A DNA stretch of 64,000 bases from CAWCXF01 sp963799455 (GCA_963799455.1 CAWCXF010000007.1:1488001-1552000); one strand, 5' to 3'; shown: positions 1-7,460, numbered from the stretch's first letter. The notes: generated from the letters alone by a model not told the origin. Numbers and translations: made by a program.

Positions 1-734
1 ACCTGCCCTTCCTCGAAGCCGTCATGGAGCATCCCGACTTCGTCTCGGGCGACATCACCACCGCCTTCATCGACGAGTCCTTCCCCGAGGGCTTCCACGG
101 CGCCACGCTGGCGCCCGGCGACCTGCGCGCGCTCGCCGCTTGCGCGGCGGCGATGCACCGCGTCTCGGAGATCCGGCGCGCGCGGATCTCGGGGCGGATG
201 GACAACCACGAGCGCCGCGTCGGCGCCGATTGGGTGGTCACGCTCCAGGGCGAGCGCTTCGAGCTCGCCATCGAGGCCGACCGCGAGGGCGCGACGGTGC
301 GGTTCCTCGACGGGACGATCCACCGCGTCACCTCCGACTGGACGCCGGGGACGACGCTGGCACGGCTCGACGTGGACGGGCGGCCGCTCACGGTCCGGGT
401 GGAGAAGATCGTCCAGGGCTTCCGGATGCGCGCCCGCGGGGCGGATCTCGACGTGCGCGTGCGCACGCCGCGTCAGGCCGAGCTGGCGGCGCTCATGCCC
501 GAGCGTCAGGCGGCCGACACCTCGAAGCTGCTCCTGTGCCCGATGCCGGGGCTCGTGACGCGCATCGACGTGGGCGTGGGCGACGCGGTCGAGGCGGGCC
601 AGGCGCTCTGCGTGGTCGAGGCGATGAAGATGGAGAACGTGCTGCGCGCCGAGCGTCGCGGCACCGTCTCGAAGCTCAACGCCTCCGTGGGCGACGGCCT
701 CGCGGTGGACGACGTGATCCTGGAGTTCGAGTAG
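1..734 (+). CDS. pccA: Propionyl-CoA carboxylase alpha subunit, C-terminal part (5' end outside window)
   Basis: Biotin-dependent carboxylase subunit that converts propionyl-CoA to methylmalonyl-CoA in the cytoplasm. The frame is open from base 3 to the TAG at 732-734, leaving about 243 codons of a protein usually 660-680 residues long. The first residues (SGDITTAFIDESFPEGFHG) match the end of the biotin carboxylase domain. The middle is the linker that binds the beta subunit. The end is a biotinyl domain with the hallmark EAMKMEN; the lysine to be biotinylated is codon 627-629, about 35 residues from the C-terminus, as is normal. The product is the substrate of the mutase encoded at 2550-4772, so the two genes form one propionate pathway. 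The symbol is secure for the family; the related methylcrotonyl- and acetyl-CoA carboxylase subunits are less likely given this neighbour. Confidence 0.9.
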   Translation, partial: LPFLEAVMEHPDFVSGDITTAFIDESFPEGFHGATLAPGDLRALAACAAAMHRVSEIRRARISGRMDNHERRVGADWVVTLQGERFELAIEADREGATVRFLDGTIHRVTSDWTPGTTLARLDVDGRPLTVRVEKIVQGFRMRARGADLDVRVRTPRQAELAALMPERQAADTSKLLLCPMPGLVTRIDVGVGDAVEAGQALCVVEAMKMENVLRAERRGTVSKLNASVGDGLAVDDVILEFE

Positions 735-745
735 GGCGGGCGCTC

Positions 746-1291
746 TTGAGCTTCGACCCCTGGCTCGGCCCCGCCGTCGTCGCGGCGGGCATCGCCGCGC
801 TCGTCAACCTGCTGGGCCTGATCGTCACCGGGCGGCGGCTGCGCGGGCAGGAGCGCCGGCGCCGGCTGGAGCGCGAGGACGACCTGCGGATCGCGCTGGC
901 GGCCGAGGTCGCCGCGCATGTCGAGCTGCTGCGGCTCTTCGACCTCGACGAGCAGTGGCGACGCATCGTCGGCCGGATGGAGGCCGAGCCCGACTACGCG
1001 CCCTTCGTGCCGAGCGAGCGCAACGACACGGTGTTCCGGGCGCTGGTCGCCGAGATCCAGGTGCTGCCGGAGGGGGCGATCGAGCCGGTCGTGCGCTACT
1101 ACGGCCAGCTCCACGCGATCGAGGCCGTCGTCGGCGACCTGCGCTCCGAGGTGTTCCGCGCGATGGATCAGGCGGAGCGGATCGCCATGTACACCGACTA
1201 CATCGCGCTCAAGAAGGAGGCGTTGGCGCGGGGCGAGGCGGCGATCGACGCTCTGAGGCCGTCGGCCGCTCGCAGCGTCCCGGGCGGGTGA
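746..1291 (+). CDS. Hypothetical single-span membrane protein
   Basis: A 181-residue protein I do not recognise. The chosen start is TTG at 746, eleven bases after the pccA stop, with a GGGCGGG stretch just upstream; no ATG in this frame gives a better N-terminus. One hydrophobic span lies near residues 6-27 (AVVAAGIAALVNLLGLIVTG), followed by a strongly basic stretch and then a helical, charged cytoplasmic part rich in Glu and Arg. This suggests an N-out anchor with a cytoplasmic coiled domain. It is probably cotranscribed with pccA because of the short gap. There is no catalytic motif that I can see. Confidence 0.6.
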   Translation: MSFDPWLGPAVVAAGIAALVNLLGLIVTGRRLRGQERRRRLEREDDLRIALAAEVAAHVELLRLFDLDEQWRRIVGRMEAEPDYAPFVPSERNDTVFRALVAEIQVLPEGAIEPVVRYYGQLHAIEAVVGDLRSEVFRAMDQAERIAMYTDYIALKKEALARGEAAIDALRPSAARSVPGG

Positions 1292-1659
1292 CGGTGGGCG
1301 GGTGACGGTGGGCGGGTGCCGCGGGGCGGGCGGCGGTGACGGGCGCTCAGTAGCCCGGCCGCGGGCCGGTCTGCCCCTTGAGGGGGGGCGGCGACTTCGG
1401 CGCCGCGGACACCGGCGCCGTCGTCGCCCGCGAGGATGGCTCCGACCCGGCGGCCCTGACGGGGCGGGCCTGGTCGAGGGCCGGGACGCGCGGTCGCGCC
1501 GAGGGCCAGGTCGGGCGACGATCGCCCGGGCGGTCGAGGCCCTTCGCCCGCTCCGGTCCCGTCACGAGGTGAGCCATGCGGACCCTCCATCCGGCGGCGC
1601 CCGTGCCGCCCGTCCTCAAGGTAGGGCATCGGACCCTGTGGATCAATGAATCCCGCGGC
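1292..1659. other. Gene-free stretch between two convergent genes
   Basis: No reading frame here has a believable start, ribosome site and protein-like composition. A 14-bp unit (GGGTGACGGTGGGC) is repeated at 1286-1299 and 1300-1313 with a partial third copy, and it overlaps the stop of the preceding gene. I see no clear terminator. Confidence 0.5.
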
Positions 1660-2319
1660 TCACAGGTTCGGATCGCGCGCGTCGCGCAGCTCCTGCTTGC
1701 GCAGCGGGAACTTGTCGATGGCGCGGGTGATCTCGCGCACGTCCCAGGGGAAGGGCTTGCGCATCTTGACGCCGCCGTCCTTGCCGAGGATCGCCAGCAT
1801 GAAGCCGCGCGGGCGAAGCTTGCGGCGCACGTCCGACAGCGCCTGAGGGTCGGTGTCGGTGAGCACCACCACGTCGCGCCCGGCGAGCGCGTCCATGCGA
1901 GCGACGAGGAACTTGACCTGCTGCTGGAAGGCCGGGTCGGCCGGCGTGTCGGCGAAGACGACGACCGGCCGGGCGATCCAGAGGAAGTCGTCGAGATCGA
2001 CGTCCACGGCGGAGAACACCACGGTCGGATCCTCCCGCCACGCGTCCGCCGCGGGGAGGAGGGGGGCGGGCGTGCGCAAGACGGGCTCCTCGGCCGCGCC
2101 CTCGGCAGGCTCGGCCGCCCCGCGCGCCGGCGCCTCGTCCTCGGCGAGGCCCACCGTGGGCTCGGACGCGGCCACCTCGGCCCCGCCGCTCTCGGCCTCG
2201 ACAGCCGGCACCGGCACCGGAGCGGCCGCGGCCGCGGCCTCCTGCGCGGCCGCCGTCGCCGCCGGCATCGGTGCGGCGAGCAGAACCGCGATCGCGGCGA
2301 ACGTGCGAGGCGATGGCAT
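1660..2319 (-). CDS. Periplasmic DUF4174 domain protein
   Basis: A 219-residue secreted protein. The ATG at 2317-2319 is preceded by GGAGGGAGACCCC, a good ribosome site, and opens a signal peptide (MPSPRTFAAIAVLLAAPMPA) with cleavage likely near TAAAQ. An Ala/Glu/Pro-rich linker of about 80 residues follows. The last 110 or so residues match DUF4174: a thioredoxin-like fold with RPVVVFADTPADPAFQQQ, RDVVVLTDTD, the GFMLAILGKDGGVK strand and a C-terminal helix. The function of DUF4174 is unknown; the fold suggests redox or binding work in the periplasm. It is transcribed towards pccA, and a promoter-like pair lies just upstream at 2339-2366. Confidence 0.8.
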   Translation of the reverse strand: MPSPRTFAAIAVLLAAPMPAATAAAQEAAAAAAPVPVPAVEAESGGAEVAASEPTVGLAEDEAPARGAAEPAEGAAEEPVLRTPAPLLPAADAWREDPTVVFSAVDVDLDDFLWIARPVVVFADTPADPAFQQQVKFLVARMDALAGRDVVVLTDTDPQALSDVRRKLRPRGFMLAILGKDGGVKMRKPFPWDVREITRAIDKFPLRKQELRDARDPNL

Positions 2320-2338
2320 GGGGTCTCCCTCCGGCGTC

Positions 2339-2366
2339 AATATAGGCCCGCGGCCTGCGCTGCGAA
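2339..2366 (-). promoter_or_regulatory. Putative sigma-70-type promoter of the DUF4174 gene
   Basis: On the minus strand TTCGCA and TATATT are separated by 16 bases. TATATT is strikingly AT-rich against its surroundings and lies about 20 bases upstream of the ATG, leaving room for a short leader that carries the GGAGG site. Confidence 0.45.
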
Positions 2367-2549
2367 GGGGGCGCGCGCACCTTGTCACGGCCTCGTCACG
2401 GCCTCGTCATGGGGGGACACGATCCCCGTCCGTCCTCGCCCGCGCCCGCAGGAGGCCCCCGTCCCGCCCCCCGGCGGCCCGGCGAAGCCCTTGCGGCACG
2501 CTCCGAACGCGCTCACAACCGGGCTGGGAACGCGACGACGGAGGCCCTC

Positions 2550-4772
2550 ATGACCGACGACCGTGACGACGGCGCGGACCGGAGCGCGGGCGCGAGCGGC
2601 GAGGACGGCCGGACCGCCTGGGCCGGGAGGGCGGCGGCTGAGCTGAAGGGCCGCGCGCCCGAGGATCTCGTCTGGCACACCCCCGAGGGCATCGACGTGC
2701 GACCCGTCTATGGCCCCGGGGACGCCGAGGGGCTCCCCCACATGGGCTCCTGGCCCGGCGAGCCTCCCTATGTCCGCGGCGTGCGCACGACGATGTATGC
2801 CGGCCGGCCCTGGACGATCCGGCAATACGCCGGCTTCTCGACGGCCGAGGAGTCGAACGCCTTCTACCGCCGCGCCCTCGCGGCCGGGCAGCAGGGCGTC
2901 AGCGTCGCCTTCGACCTCGCCACCCACCGCGGCTACGACAGCGACCACCCGCGAGTGGAGGGCGACGTGGGCAAGGCGGGCGTCGCCATCGACTCCGTGG
3001 AGGACATGAAGATCCTCTTCGACGGCATCCCGCTTCAGGACATCTCGGTCTCGATGACGATGAACGGCGCCGTGATCCCGGTGCTCGCCTCCTTCATCGT
3101 CGCGGGAGAGGAGCAGGGGGTCGAGCGCGCCGCCCTCTCGGGGACCATCCAGAACGACATCCTCAAGGAGTTCATGGTCCGCAACACCTACATCTACCCC
3201 CCCGAGCCCTCGATGCGGATCGTCGCCGACATCATCGACTACACCGCCCGCGAGATGCCGCGCTTCAACTCGATCTCGATCTCGGGCTACCACATGCAGG
3301 AGGCCGGCGCGACGCTCACGCAGGAGCTGGCCTTCACGCTCGCCGACGGGCGCGAATACGTCCGCGCCGCCGTCGCCCGCGGCATGGACGTGGACGCCTT
3401 CGCGCCCCGCCTGTCGTTCTTCTTCGCCATCGGGATGAACTTCTTCATGGAGGCCGCGAAGCTGCGCGCCGCGCGCGTGCTGTGGCACGAGATCATGACC
3501 GAGTTCGGGGCGAGGACGCCGCAGTCGCTCATGCTGCGCACCCACTGCCAGACCTCCGGCGTCTCGCTCCAGGAGCAGGATCCGATGAACAACGTCGTGC
3601 GCACCGCCTACGAGGCGCTCTCGGCGGTGCTGGGCGGCACGCAGTCGCTGCACACCAACTCCTTCGACGAGGCGATGGCGCTGCCCTCGGCCACCTCCTC
3701 GCGGGTGGCGCGCAACACCCAGCTCATCCTCCAGCACGAGACCGGCGTGACCCGCGTGGTCGATCCGCTCGCCGGCTCCTACTACGTCGAGGCGCTGACG
3801 GGCGAGCTGATCCGCGAGGCCCGCGCGCTGATGGAGGAGGTCGAGTCCCTGGGCGGCATGACCGAGGCCGTGGCGTCGGGCATGCCGAAGCTCCGCATCG
3901 AGGAGGCCGCCGCGCGCCGCCAGGCCCGCGTGGACCGGGGCGAGGAGGTCATCGTCGGCGTCAACCGCCACCGCCTGGAGCGCGAGGATCCGATCGAGCT
4001 GCTCGACGTGGACGACGCCAAGGTCCGCGCGGGGCAGGTGGCCCGGCTGGAGCGCATCCGCGCGACGCGCGACCCGGCGAAGGTCGAGGCCGCGCTGGCC
4101 GCGCTGGAGGAGGGCGCGCGCGGCTCGGGCAACCTCCTGGCGCTCGCGGTCGAGGCCGCCCGCGCGCGCGCCACGGTGGGCGAGATCTCGGACGCGATGG
4201 AGCGCGCCTTCGGCCGCCACCGCGCCGAGGTGCGCACGCTCTCGGGCGTCTACGGCGCGGCCTACGAAGGCGACGAGGGCTGGGAGGCGATCCGGGCCGA
4301 CGTGGAGGCGTTCGCGCGAGAGGAGGGCCGCCGGCCGCGGATGCTCGTCGTCAAGATGGGCCAGGACGGCCATGACCGCGGCGCCAAGGTGATCGCCACC
4401 GCCTTCGCCGACGCGGGCTTCGACATCGACATGGGGCCGCTCTTCCAGACGCCCGAGGAGGCCGCCCAGGACGCGCTCGACAACGATGTCCACGTGGTGG
4501 GCATCTCGTCCCAGGCGGCCGGCCACCGCACGCTCGCCCCCCGCCTCGTGCGCGCGCTGCGCGAGCGCGGCGCGGGCGAGATCCTGGTGGTGTGCGGCGG
4601 CGTCATCCCCCAGGCCGACCACGCCATGCTGCGCGAGGCGGGCGTCGCCGCGATCTTCGGCCCCGGCACCCCCATTCCCCGGGCCGCCGCCGACATCCTG
4701 CGGCTCATCCGCGAGGCGTCCGAGGCCTCCGGGACGCGCGAGACCCACGAGGCCCGCGCCGGGACGGCGTGA
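2550..4772 (+). CDS. scpA: Methylmalonyl-CoA mutase (single-chain, B12-dependent)
   Basis: Isomerises (R)-methylmalonyl-CoA to succinyl-CoA with adenosylcobalamin, the last step of propionate use. The protein has 740 residues, normal for the bacterial/human-type single-subunit enzyme (710-750). The ATG at 2550 follows GGAGG at 2540-2544. The N-terminal TIM barrel carries the substrate-binding region (MYAGRPWTIRQYAGFSTAEE, then GVSVAFDLATHRGYDSD). The C-terminal cobalamin domain has DGHDRG; His608 would ligate cobalt from below. GPLFQTPEEAAQDAL and the later GGVIPQAD belong to the same Rossmann-like domain. No B12 riboswitch is visible upstream. The same family is called bhbA or mcmA in other annotations; ethylmalonyl-CoA mutase is a relative, but the length and barrel favour MCM. 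Confidence 0.95.
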   Translation: MTDDRDDGADRSAGASGEDGRTAWAGRAAAELKGRAPEDLVWHTPEGIDVRPVYGPGDAEGLPHMGSWPGEPPYVRGVRTTMYAGRPWTIRQYAGFSTAEESNAFYRRALAAGQQGVSVAFDLATHRGYDSDHPRVEGDVGKAGVAIDSVEDMKILFDGIPLQDISVSMTMNGAVIPVLASFIVAGEEQGVERAALSGTIQNDILKEFMVRNTYIYPPEPSMRIVADIIDYTAREMPRFNSISISGYHMQEAGATLTQELAFTLADGREYVRAAVARGMDVDAFAPRLSFFFAIGMNFFMEAAKLRAARVLWHEIMTEFGARTPQSLMLRTHCQTSGVSLQEQDPMNNVVRTAYEALSAVLGGTQSLHTNSFDEAMALPSATSSRVARNTQLILQHETGVTRVVDPLAGSYYVEALTGELIREARALMEEVESLGGMTEAVASGMPKLRIEEAAARRQARVDRGEEVIVGVNRHRLEREDPIELLDVDDAKVRAGQVARLERIRATRDPAKVEAALAALEEGARGSGNLLALAVEAARARATVGEISDAMERAFGRHRAEVRTLSGVYGAAYEGDEGWEAIRADVEAFAREEGRRPRMLVVKMGQDGHDRGAKVIATAFADAGFDIDMGPLFQTPEEAAQDALDNDVHVVGISSQAAGHRTLAPRLVRALRERGAGEILVVCGGVIPQADHAMLREAGVAAIFGPGTPIPRAAADILRLIREASEASGTRETHEARAGTA

Positions 4773-5272
4773 GCGGGCGGCGGCGGCCCGCGATCGTCGC
4801 CGGCATGGCGGGCGGGGCGCTGTGGGGCGTCGCGGTCCCTGTGGCTCGGCCACGCCCTCGCGCCGCGTCCCGAGCCGGTCCCCGCGATCGCGTTGGCCTT
4901 CCTGCCGCCCGGCCTGGTGCTCGCCGCGACGATCGGCCGACCGGCGCAGCGGCGCTTCCTCGACACCGCCCTGATCGACGGCGACCCGACGACGGGTGCG
5001 GCCGAGATCGACCGCCGCGTCCTCGTGAACACCGTCGAGCAGGTGGTGCTGGCGCTCTGCCTCTGGCCGGCGCTGGCGGTCCTGCTCGGGCCCCGCGGCC
5101 CGGGCGTCGTCACGGCGCTCGGCGGGGCGTTCGTGCCGGCGCGCGCGGCCTTCTGGGTCGGCCACCACGCGAGCCCTCCGGCCCGCCCTTCGGTTTCGCC
5201 GCGGCCTTCCACCCGACCGTCCTCGCCGGGCTCTGGGCGGCGTGGCGGCTCGCCGCGATGGCGGCCCGATGA
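4769..5272 (+). pseudogene. MAPEG-family membrane protein, two compensating frameshifts
   Basis: The gene starts at GTG 4769, overlapping the mutase stop by GTGA. Three frame segments give one coherent protein: first VSGRRRPAIVAGMAGGALWGV, then LWLGHALAPRPEPVPAIALA and onwards through NTVEQVVLALCLWPALAVLL to AFWVGHHA, then REPSGPPFGFAAAFHPT to the stop at 5270-5272. The first change of frame falls near CCC at about 4838 (one extra base) and the second near 5168 (one base missing). Together they restore an approximately 165-residue, four-helix MAPEG protein, a family that includes membrane glutathione transferases. Both sites lie in C/G runs, so base-calling error is as likely as real decay. 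Confidence 0.6.
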
Positions 5273-5319
5273 CGCCGCCGCGGCCGGGCCGGGCCGGCGG
5301 CGACGCGGCCCTCCCCACG

Positions 5320-5403
5320 CCCCATCCCGCCGCGCCCCATCCCGCCGCGCCCCATCCCGCCGCGCCCCGTCCGCCGCGCCCCATCCCGCCGCGCCCCGTC
5401 CCG
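5320..5403. repeat. 15-bp tandem repeat, about 5.5 copies
   Basis: The unit CCCCATCCCGCCGCG occurs head to tail at 5320-5334, 5335-5349 and 5350-5364, then in variant form (CCCCGT in place of CCCCAT) up to 5403. The copies are contiguous without spacers, so this is a minisatellite and not a CRISPR. It sits between the MAPEG frame and the acetyltransferase gene and is long enough to vary in copy number between strains. Confidence 0.85.
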
Positions 5404-5461
5404 AGCCGCCGAGGCGGGTGCGCGCCGCCCCGGGCCGGGGTCGGCCCGGCCATCGGCCTGC

Positions 5462-6685
5462 ATGACGATCCGGGCCGCACGCCCCGAGGACGCGGGCGCG
5501 ATCGCCGCGATCTGGAACCCGGCCATCCGCGACACGACCGTGACCTTCGACTCCGTGGAGAAGTCCGAGGCGGATCTCCGCGCCCTGATCGCGCGGCGGG
5601 CGGCGGACGGCCACGGCTTCCTCGTCCTCGACGAGGCGGGCGTCGCGGGCTTCGCGCAGTACGGGCCGTTCCGCGGCGGCACCGGCTACCGGCACACGAT
5701 GGAGCACACGATCCACCTGGCCGCCGGGGCTCGGAGGCGCGGTCTGGGCCGCCCGCTGATGGCCGCGATCGAGGCGCATGCGACGGGTGCGGACGCGCAT
5801 GTGATGATCGCCGGGGTGAGCGCCGAGAACCCAGGCGGCGCCGCCTTCCACGCCGCCCTCGGCTACGCCGAGGCCGCGCGCCTGCCCGAGGTCGGCTTCA
5901 AGTTCGGCCGCTGGATCGACCTGGTCCTGATGGCGAAGCGCCTTGAGCGCGGCGGCGAGCGTGCCGCGCTGACAAGCCCCGGGCTCCGTCCTACCATGCG
6001 CCCCATGTCGGTCTGGATCCGCATCGCGCAGACGCTCTCGGCGCTCGCCTCGGGCGAGGCGCTGTCGGCGCTGTTCGACCGGCTGCGCAGCCCCCCCGAG
6101 CGCTCGGTCGCCTTCACCATCGCCGTCATCGCGCTCGGCGCCAAGATGGCCAAGGCCGACGGGCGGGTGACGCGAGACGAGGTCTCCGCCTTCCGCGAGG
6201 TGTTCCACATCCCCGAGGGCGAGGAGACGAACGCCGCGCGCGTCTTCGACCTCGCGCGCCAGGACGTGGCGGGCTTCGACGTCTACGCCGAGCGCGTGGC
6301 GGCCATGTTCGGCCCCGGCCACGCCGCGCTCTCGGACCTGATGGACGGGCTGTTCCACATCGCGCTGGCCGACGGCGACTACCACCCGGCCGAGGACGCC
6401 TATCTCGGCCGCGTCGCCGAGGCCTTCGGCCTGCCCCCCCGCGCCTTCCGCTCGCTGCGCGCGGGCCATGTGCCGGGCGCCGAGCCCGACCCCTGGGAGG
6501 TGCTCGGCGTCGATCCGGCCGACGGGGTGGAGGCGGCGCGGCGCGCCTGGCGCGCGTTGGTGCGCGAGACCCATCCCGACCGCATGGTCGCGCGCGGCCT
6601 GCCCGAGGAGGCGGTCCGCCTCGCCGAGCGCCGCCTGATGCGCGTCAACGGCGCCTGGGAGGCGATCGCCACCGGCGCGGCCTGA
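5462..6685 (+). CDS. GNAT N-acetyltransferase (phosphinothricin-acetyltransferase type), frame running on into the next gene
   Basis: The first 160 or so residues are a GNAT acetyltransferase: MTIRAARPEDAGAIAAIWNP at the start, then the acetyl-CoA loop GARRRGLGRPLM and the closing strand DLVLMAKRL. The family member is of the phosphinothricin/methionine-sulfoximine acetyltransferase type, which detoxifies amino-acid analogues. Such proteins normally end at this point. Here no stop codon occurs, and the frame continues through the J-domain protein (separate entry, 6005-6685), making 407 codons in all. A single missing T at CGCCTTGAG (5938-5946, CTTTGA expected) would restore a stop right after the domain. 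A promoter for the second gene lies inside the joined frame, which favours two genes. A genuine fusion cannot be excluded from the sequence alone. Confidence 0.6.
   Translation: MTIRAARPEDAGAIAAIWNPAIRDTTVTFDSVEKSEADLRALIARRAADGHGFLVLDEAGVAGFAQYGPFRGGTGYRHTMEHTIHLAAGARRRGLGRPLMAAIEAHATGADAHVMIAGVSAENPGGAAFHAALGYAEAARLPEVGFKFGRWIDLVLMAKRLERGGERAALTSPGLRPTMRPMSVWIRIAQTLSALASGEALSALFDRLRSPPERSVAFTIAVIALGAKMAKADGRVTRDEVSAFREVFHIPEGEETNAARVFDLARQDVAGFDVYAERVAAMFGPGHAALSDLMDGLFHIALADGDYHPAEDAYLGRVAEAFGLPPRAFRSLRAGHVPGAEPDPWEVLGVDPADGVEAARRAWRALVRETHPDRMVARGLPEEAVRLAERRLMRVNGAWEAIATGAA
5969..5997 (+). promoter_or_regulatory. Putative promoter driving the TerB/J-domain gene, leaderless
   Basis: CTGACA at 5969-5974, a 17-base spacer and TACCAT at 5992-5997. 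The ATG at 6005 starts 7 bases after the -10, where transcription should begin, so the message would have almost no leader; correspondingly no ribosome site is present. Confidence 0.5.
6005..6685 (+). CDS. TerB-like / J-domain protein (DjlA-like co-chaperone)
   Basis: A 226-residue protein with two domains. Residues about 30-150 form a TerB-like helical domain (KADGRVTRDEVSAFREVF, then HIALADGDYHPAEDAYLGRV, both with the acidic residues typical of this fold). Residues about 160-224 form a J domain with the HPD tripeptide (ETHPDRM) that stimulates the ATPase of DnaK. This order, TerB then J, is that of DjlA, but the N-terminal membrane anchor of E. coli DjlA is absent or reduced to a weak helix. 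The likely role is as a co-chaperone at or near the membrane. The ATG at 6005 was chosen because a promoter -10 ends 7 bases before it; the ATG at 5996 lies inside the -10 hexamer. Confidence 0.8.
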   Translation: MSVWIRIAQTLSALASGEALSALFDRLRSPPERSVAFTIAVIALGAKMAKADGRVTRDEVSAFREVFHIPEGEETNAARVFDLARQDVAGFDVYAERVAAMFGPGHAALSDLMDGLFHIALADGDYHPAEDAYLGRVAEAFGLPPRAFRSLRAGHVPGAEPDPWEVLGVDPADGVEAARRAWRALVRETHPDRMVARGLPEEAVRLAERRLMRVNGAWEAIATGAA

Positions 6686-7040
6686 GACGGGGGGCGCGCG
6701 GGCGGCGAGGAGGACCGCGGGCGACGAGGCCACGGCAGGGCCACGGCGGGGCCGCGACGGGGCCTCGGACGGCGCGCGGGCCCGCGGTGGTCGGCGCTCG
6801 CGCGCGAGACGCACGCCTTGGATTTCCCCCGCGTGGGGCAACCCATGCCTGGCGGTGGTCGGCGCGCGCGCGAGGCGCGGGACCGGCTCGCTCGTCCCAG
6901 CCCGGCGGGCGCGGCGCCGGCGCGCTCCGGGACGGGATGACCCGGGATCCGCGTCCCGCCTCCCGGCCGTCCCGGAGCGCGCAGCCGGACTCCCCGAGGC
7001 CCAGCCGCCTTTGCCCGCCGAGCCCGACGCGAGGTCGAGA
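6686..7040. other. Gene-free stretch with direct and inverted repeats
   Basis: No convincing gene. A direct repeat starting GCGGTGGTCGGCGC occurs at 6784-6812 and 6852-6878. A perfect 16-bp inverted repeat has arms 6920-6935 and 6967-6982 around a 31-base loop. It could act as a terminator for the upstream gene, although no T-run follows. Confidence 0.5.
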
Positions 7041-7069
7041 TGGACCTCCGAGCCCCGCTCCCGTAGCAT
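7041..7069 (+). promoter_or_regulatory. Putative leaderless promoter of the small secreted-protein gene
   Basis: TGGACC at 7041-7046, exactly 17 bases, TAGCAT at 7064-7069, then 6 bases to the ATG at 7076. Spacing and geometry match the promoters placed before several other genes in this window. Confidence 0.5.
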
Positions 7070-7075
7070 CGTCCC

Positions 7076-7375
7076 ATGCGACGCATCGCCCTCCTCCTCG
7101 CCCTCGCGGCCGTGCCCGCGACCGCGCAGGAGCCCGAGCCCGAGGGCCGCGGCCTGATGGGGCGCGGCGCCGAGCTGATGATGCGCAGGCTCCTGGAGGA
7201 GGTGGCGCCGGAGATCGGGGATCTCGGGACGGCGATGGGCCTGCTCGAAGGCGTGATCGGGAGCCTCGGCGACTACGAGGCGCCCGAGATCCTGCCGGGC
7301 GGCGACATCCTCATCCGCCGCAAGCGCGAGACCGCCCCGCCGGTCGAGCCCGGCGACGGCGAGGTGGAACTCTAG
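7076..7375 (+). CDS. Small periplasmic protein (Rhodobacterales type, function unknown)
   Basis: A 99-residue protein with a clear Sec signal (MRRIALLLALAAVPATAQ, cleavage after TAQ). The mature part is helical with GLMGRGAELMMRRLLEEVAP, a run of small and acidic residues, and then a conserved-looking DYEAPEILPGGDILIRRKR ending. From memory, proteins with this signal, amphipathic helix and ILPxGDIxIRRK tail are common in Rhodobacterales and are often labelled AAA+ family ATPase; there is no P-loop here, so that label would be wrong. The function is unknown. No ribosome site precedes the ATG, in line with the leaderless promoter upstream. Confidence 0.7.
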   Translation: MRRIALLLALAAVPATAQEPEPEGRGLMGRGAELMMRRLLEEVAPEIGDLGTAMGLLEGVIGSLGDYEAPEILPGGDILIRRKRETAPPVEPGDGEVEL

Positions 7376-7378
7376 CGC

Positions 7379-7460
7379 GCGACCCGACCTGACGGGATCG
7401 GCTCGGGCGCCCCGGGCTCGTTCGCGGTCGCATCGCCCGGGCGCCCGGCCCGGTTCGGCC
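7379..7460 (-). repeat. Interspersed intergenic repeat, copy 1
   Basis: Read on the minus strand this segment begins GGCCGAACCG and ends near GAGCCGATCCCGTCAGGTCG. It aligns with 25374-25454 on the plus strand at roughly 80 percent identity over about 80 bases, with a single one-base gap. The shared core GAGCCGATCCCGTC is identical. It lies a few bases after the stop of the small periplasmic protein gene, in opposite orientation to it. Confidence 0.75.

Noticed and set aside
2388..2549. Cobalamin riboswitch ahead of methylmalonyl-CoA mutase
   Set aside because: No B12 box or matching stem pattern in the upstream region.
5320..5403. CRISPR array
   Set aside because: Units of 15 bp are directly joined with no spacers. 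The same reason excludes 35426-35470, 48457-48520 and 61724-61759. No cas genes are present.
2385..5480. Thousand-codon minus-strand frame opposite methylmalonyl-CoA mutase
   Set aside because: An antisense shadow of a highly GC-rich gene: Arg/His/Gly/Leu-rich, no domain, no ribosome site. Many similar shadows in the window were left out for the same reason.
7076..7375. AAA+ ATPase label for the 99-residue protein
   Set aside because: There is a signal peptide and no P-loop, so the label that relatives often carry is not supported.
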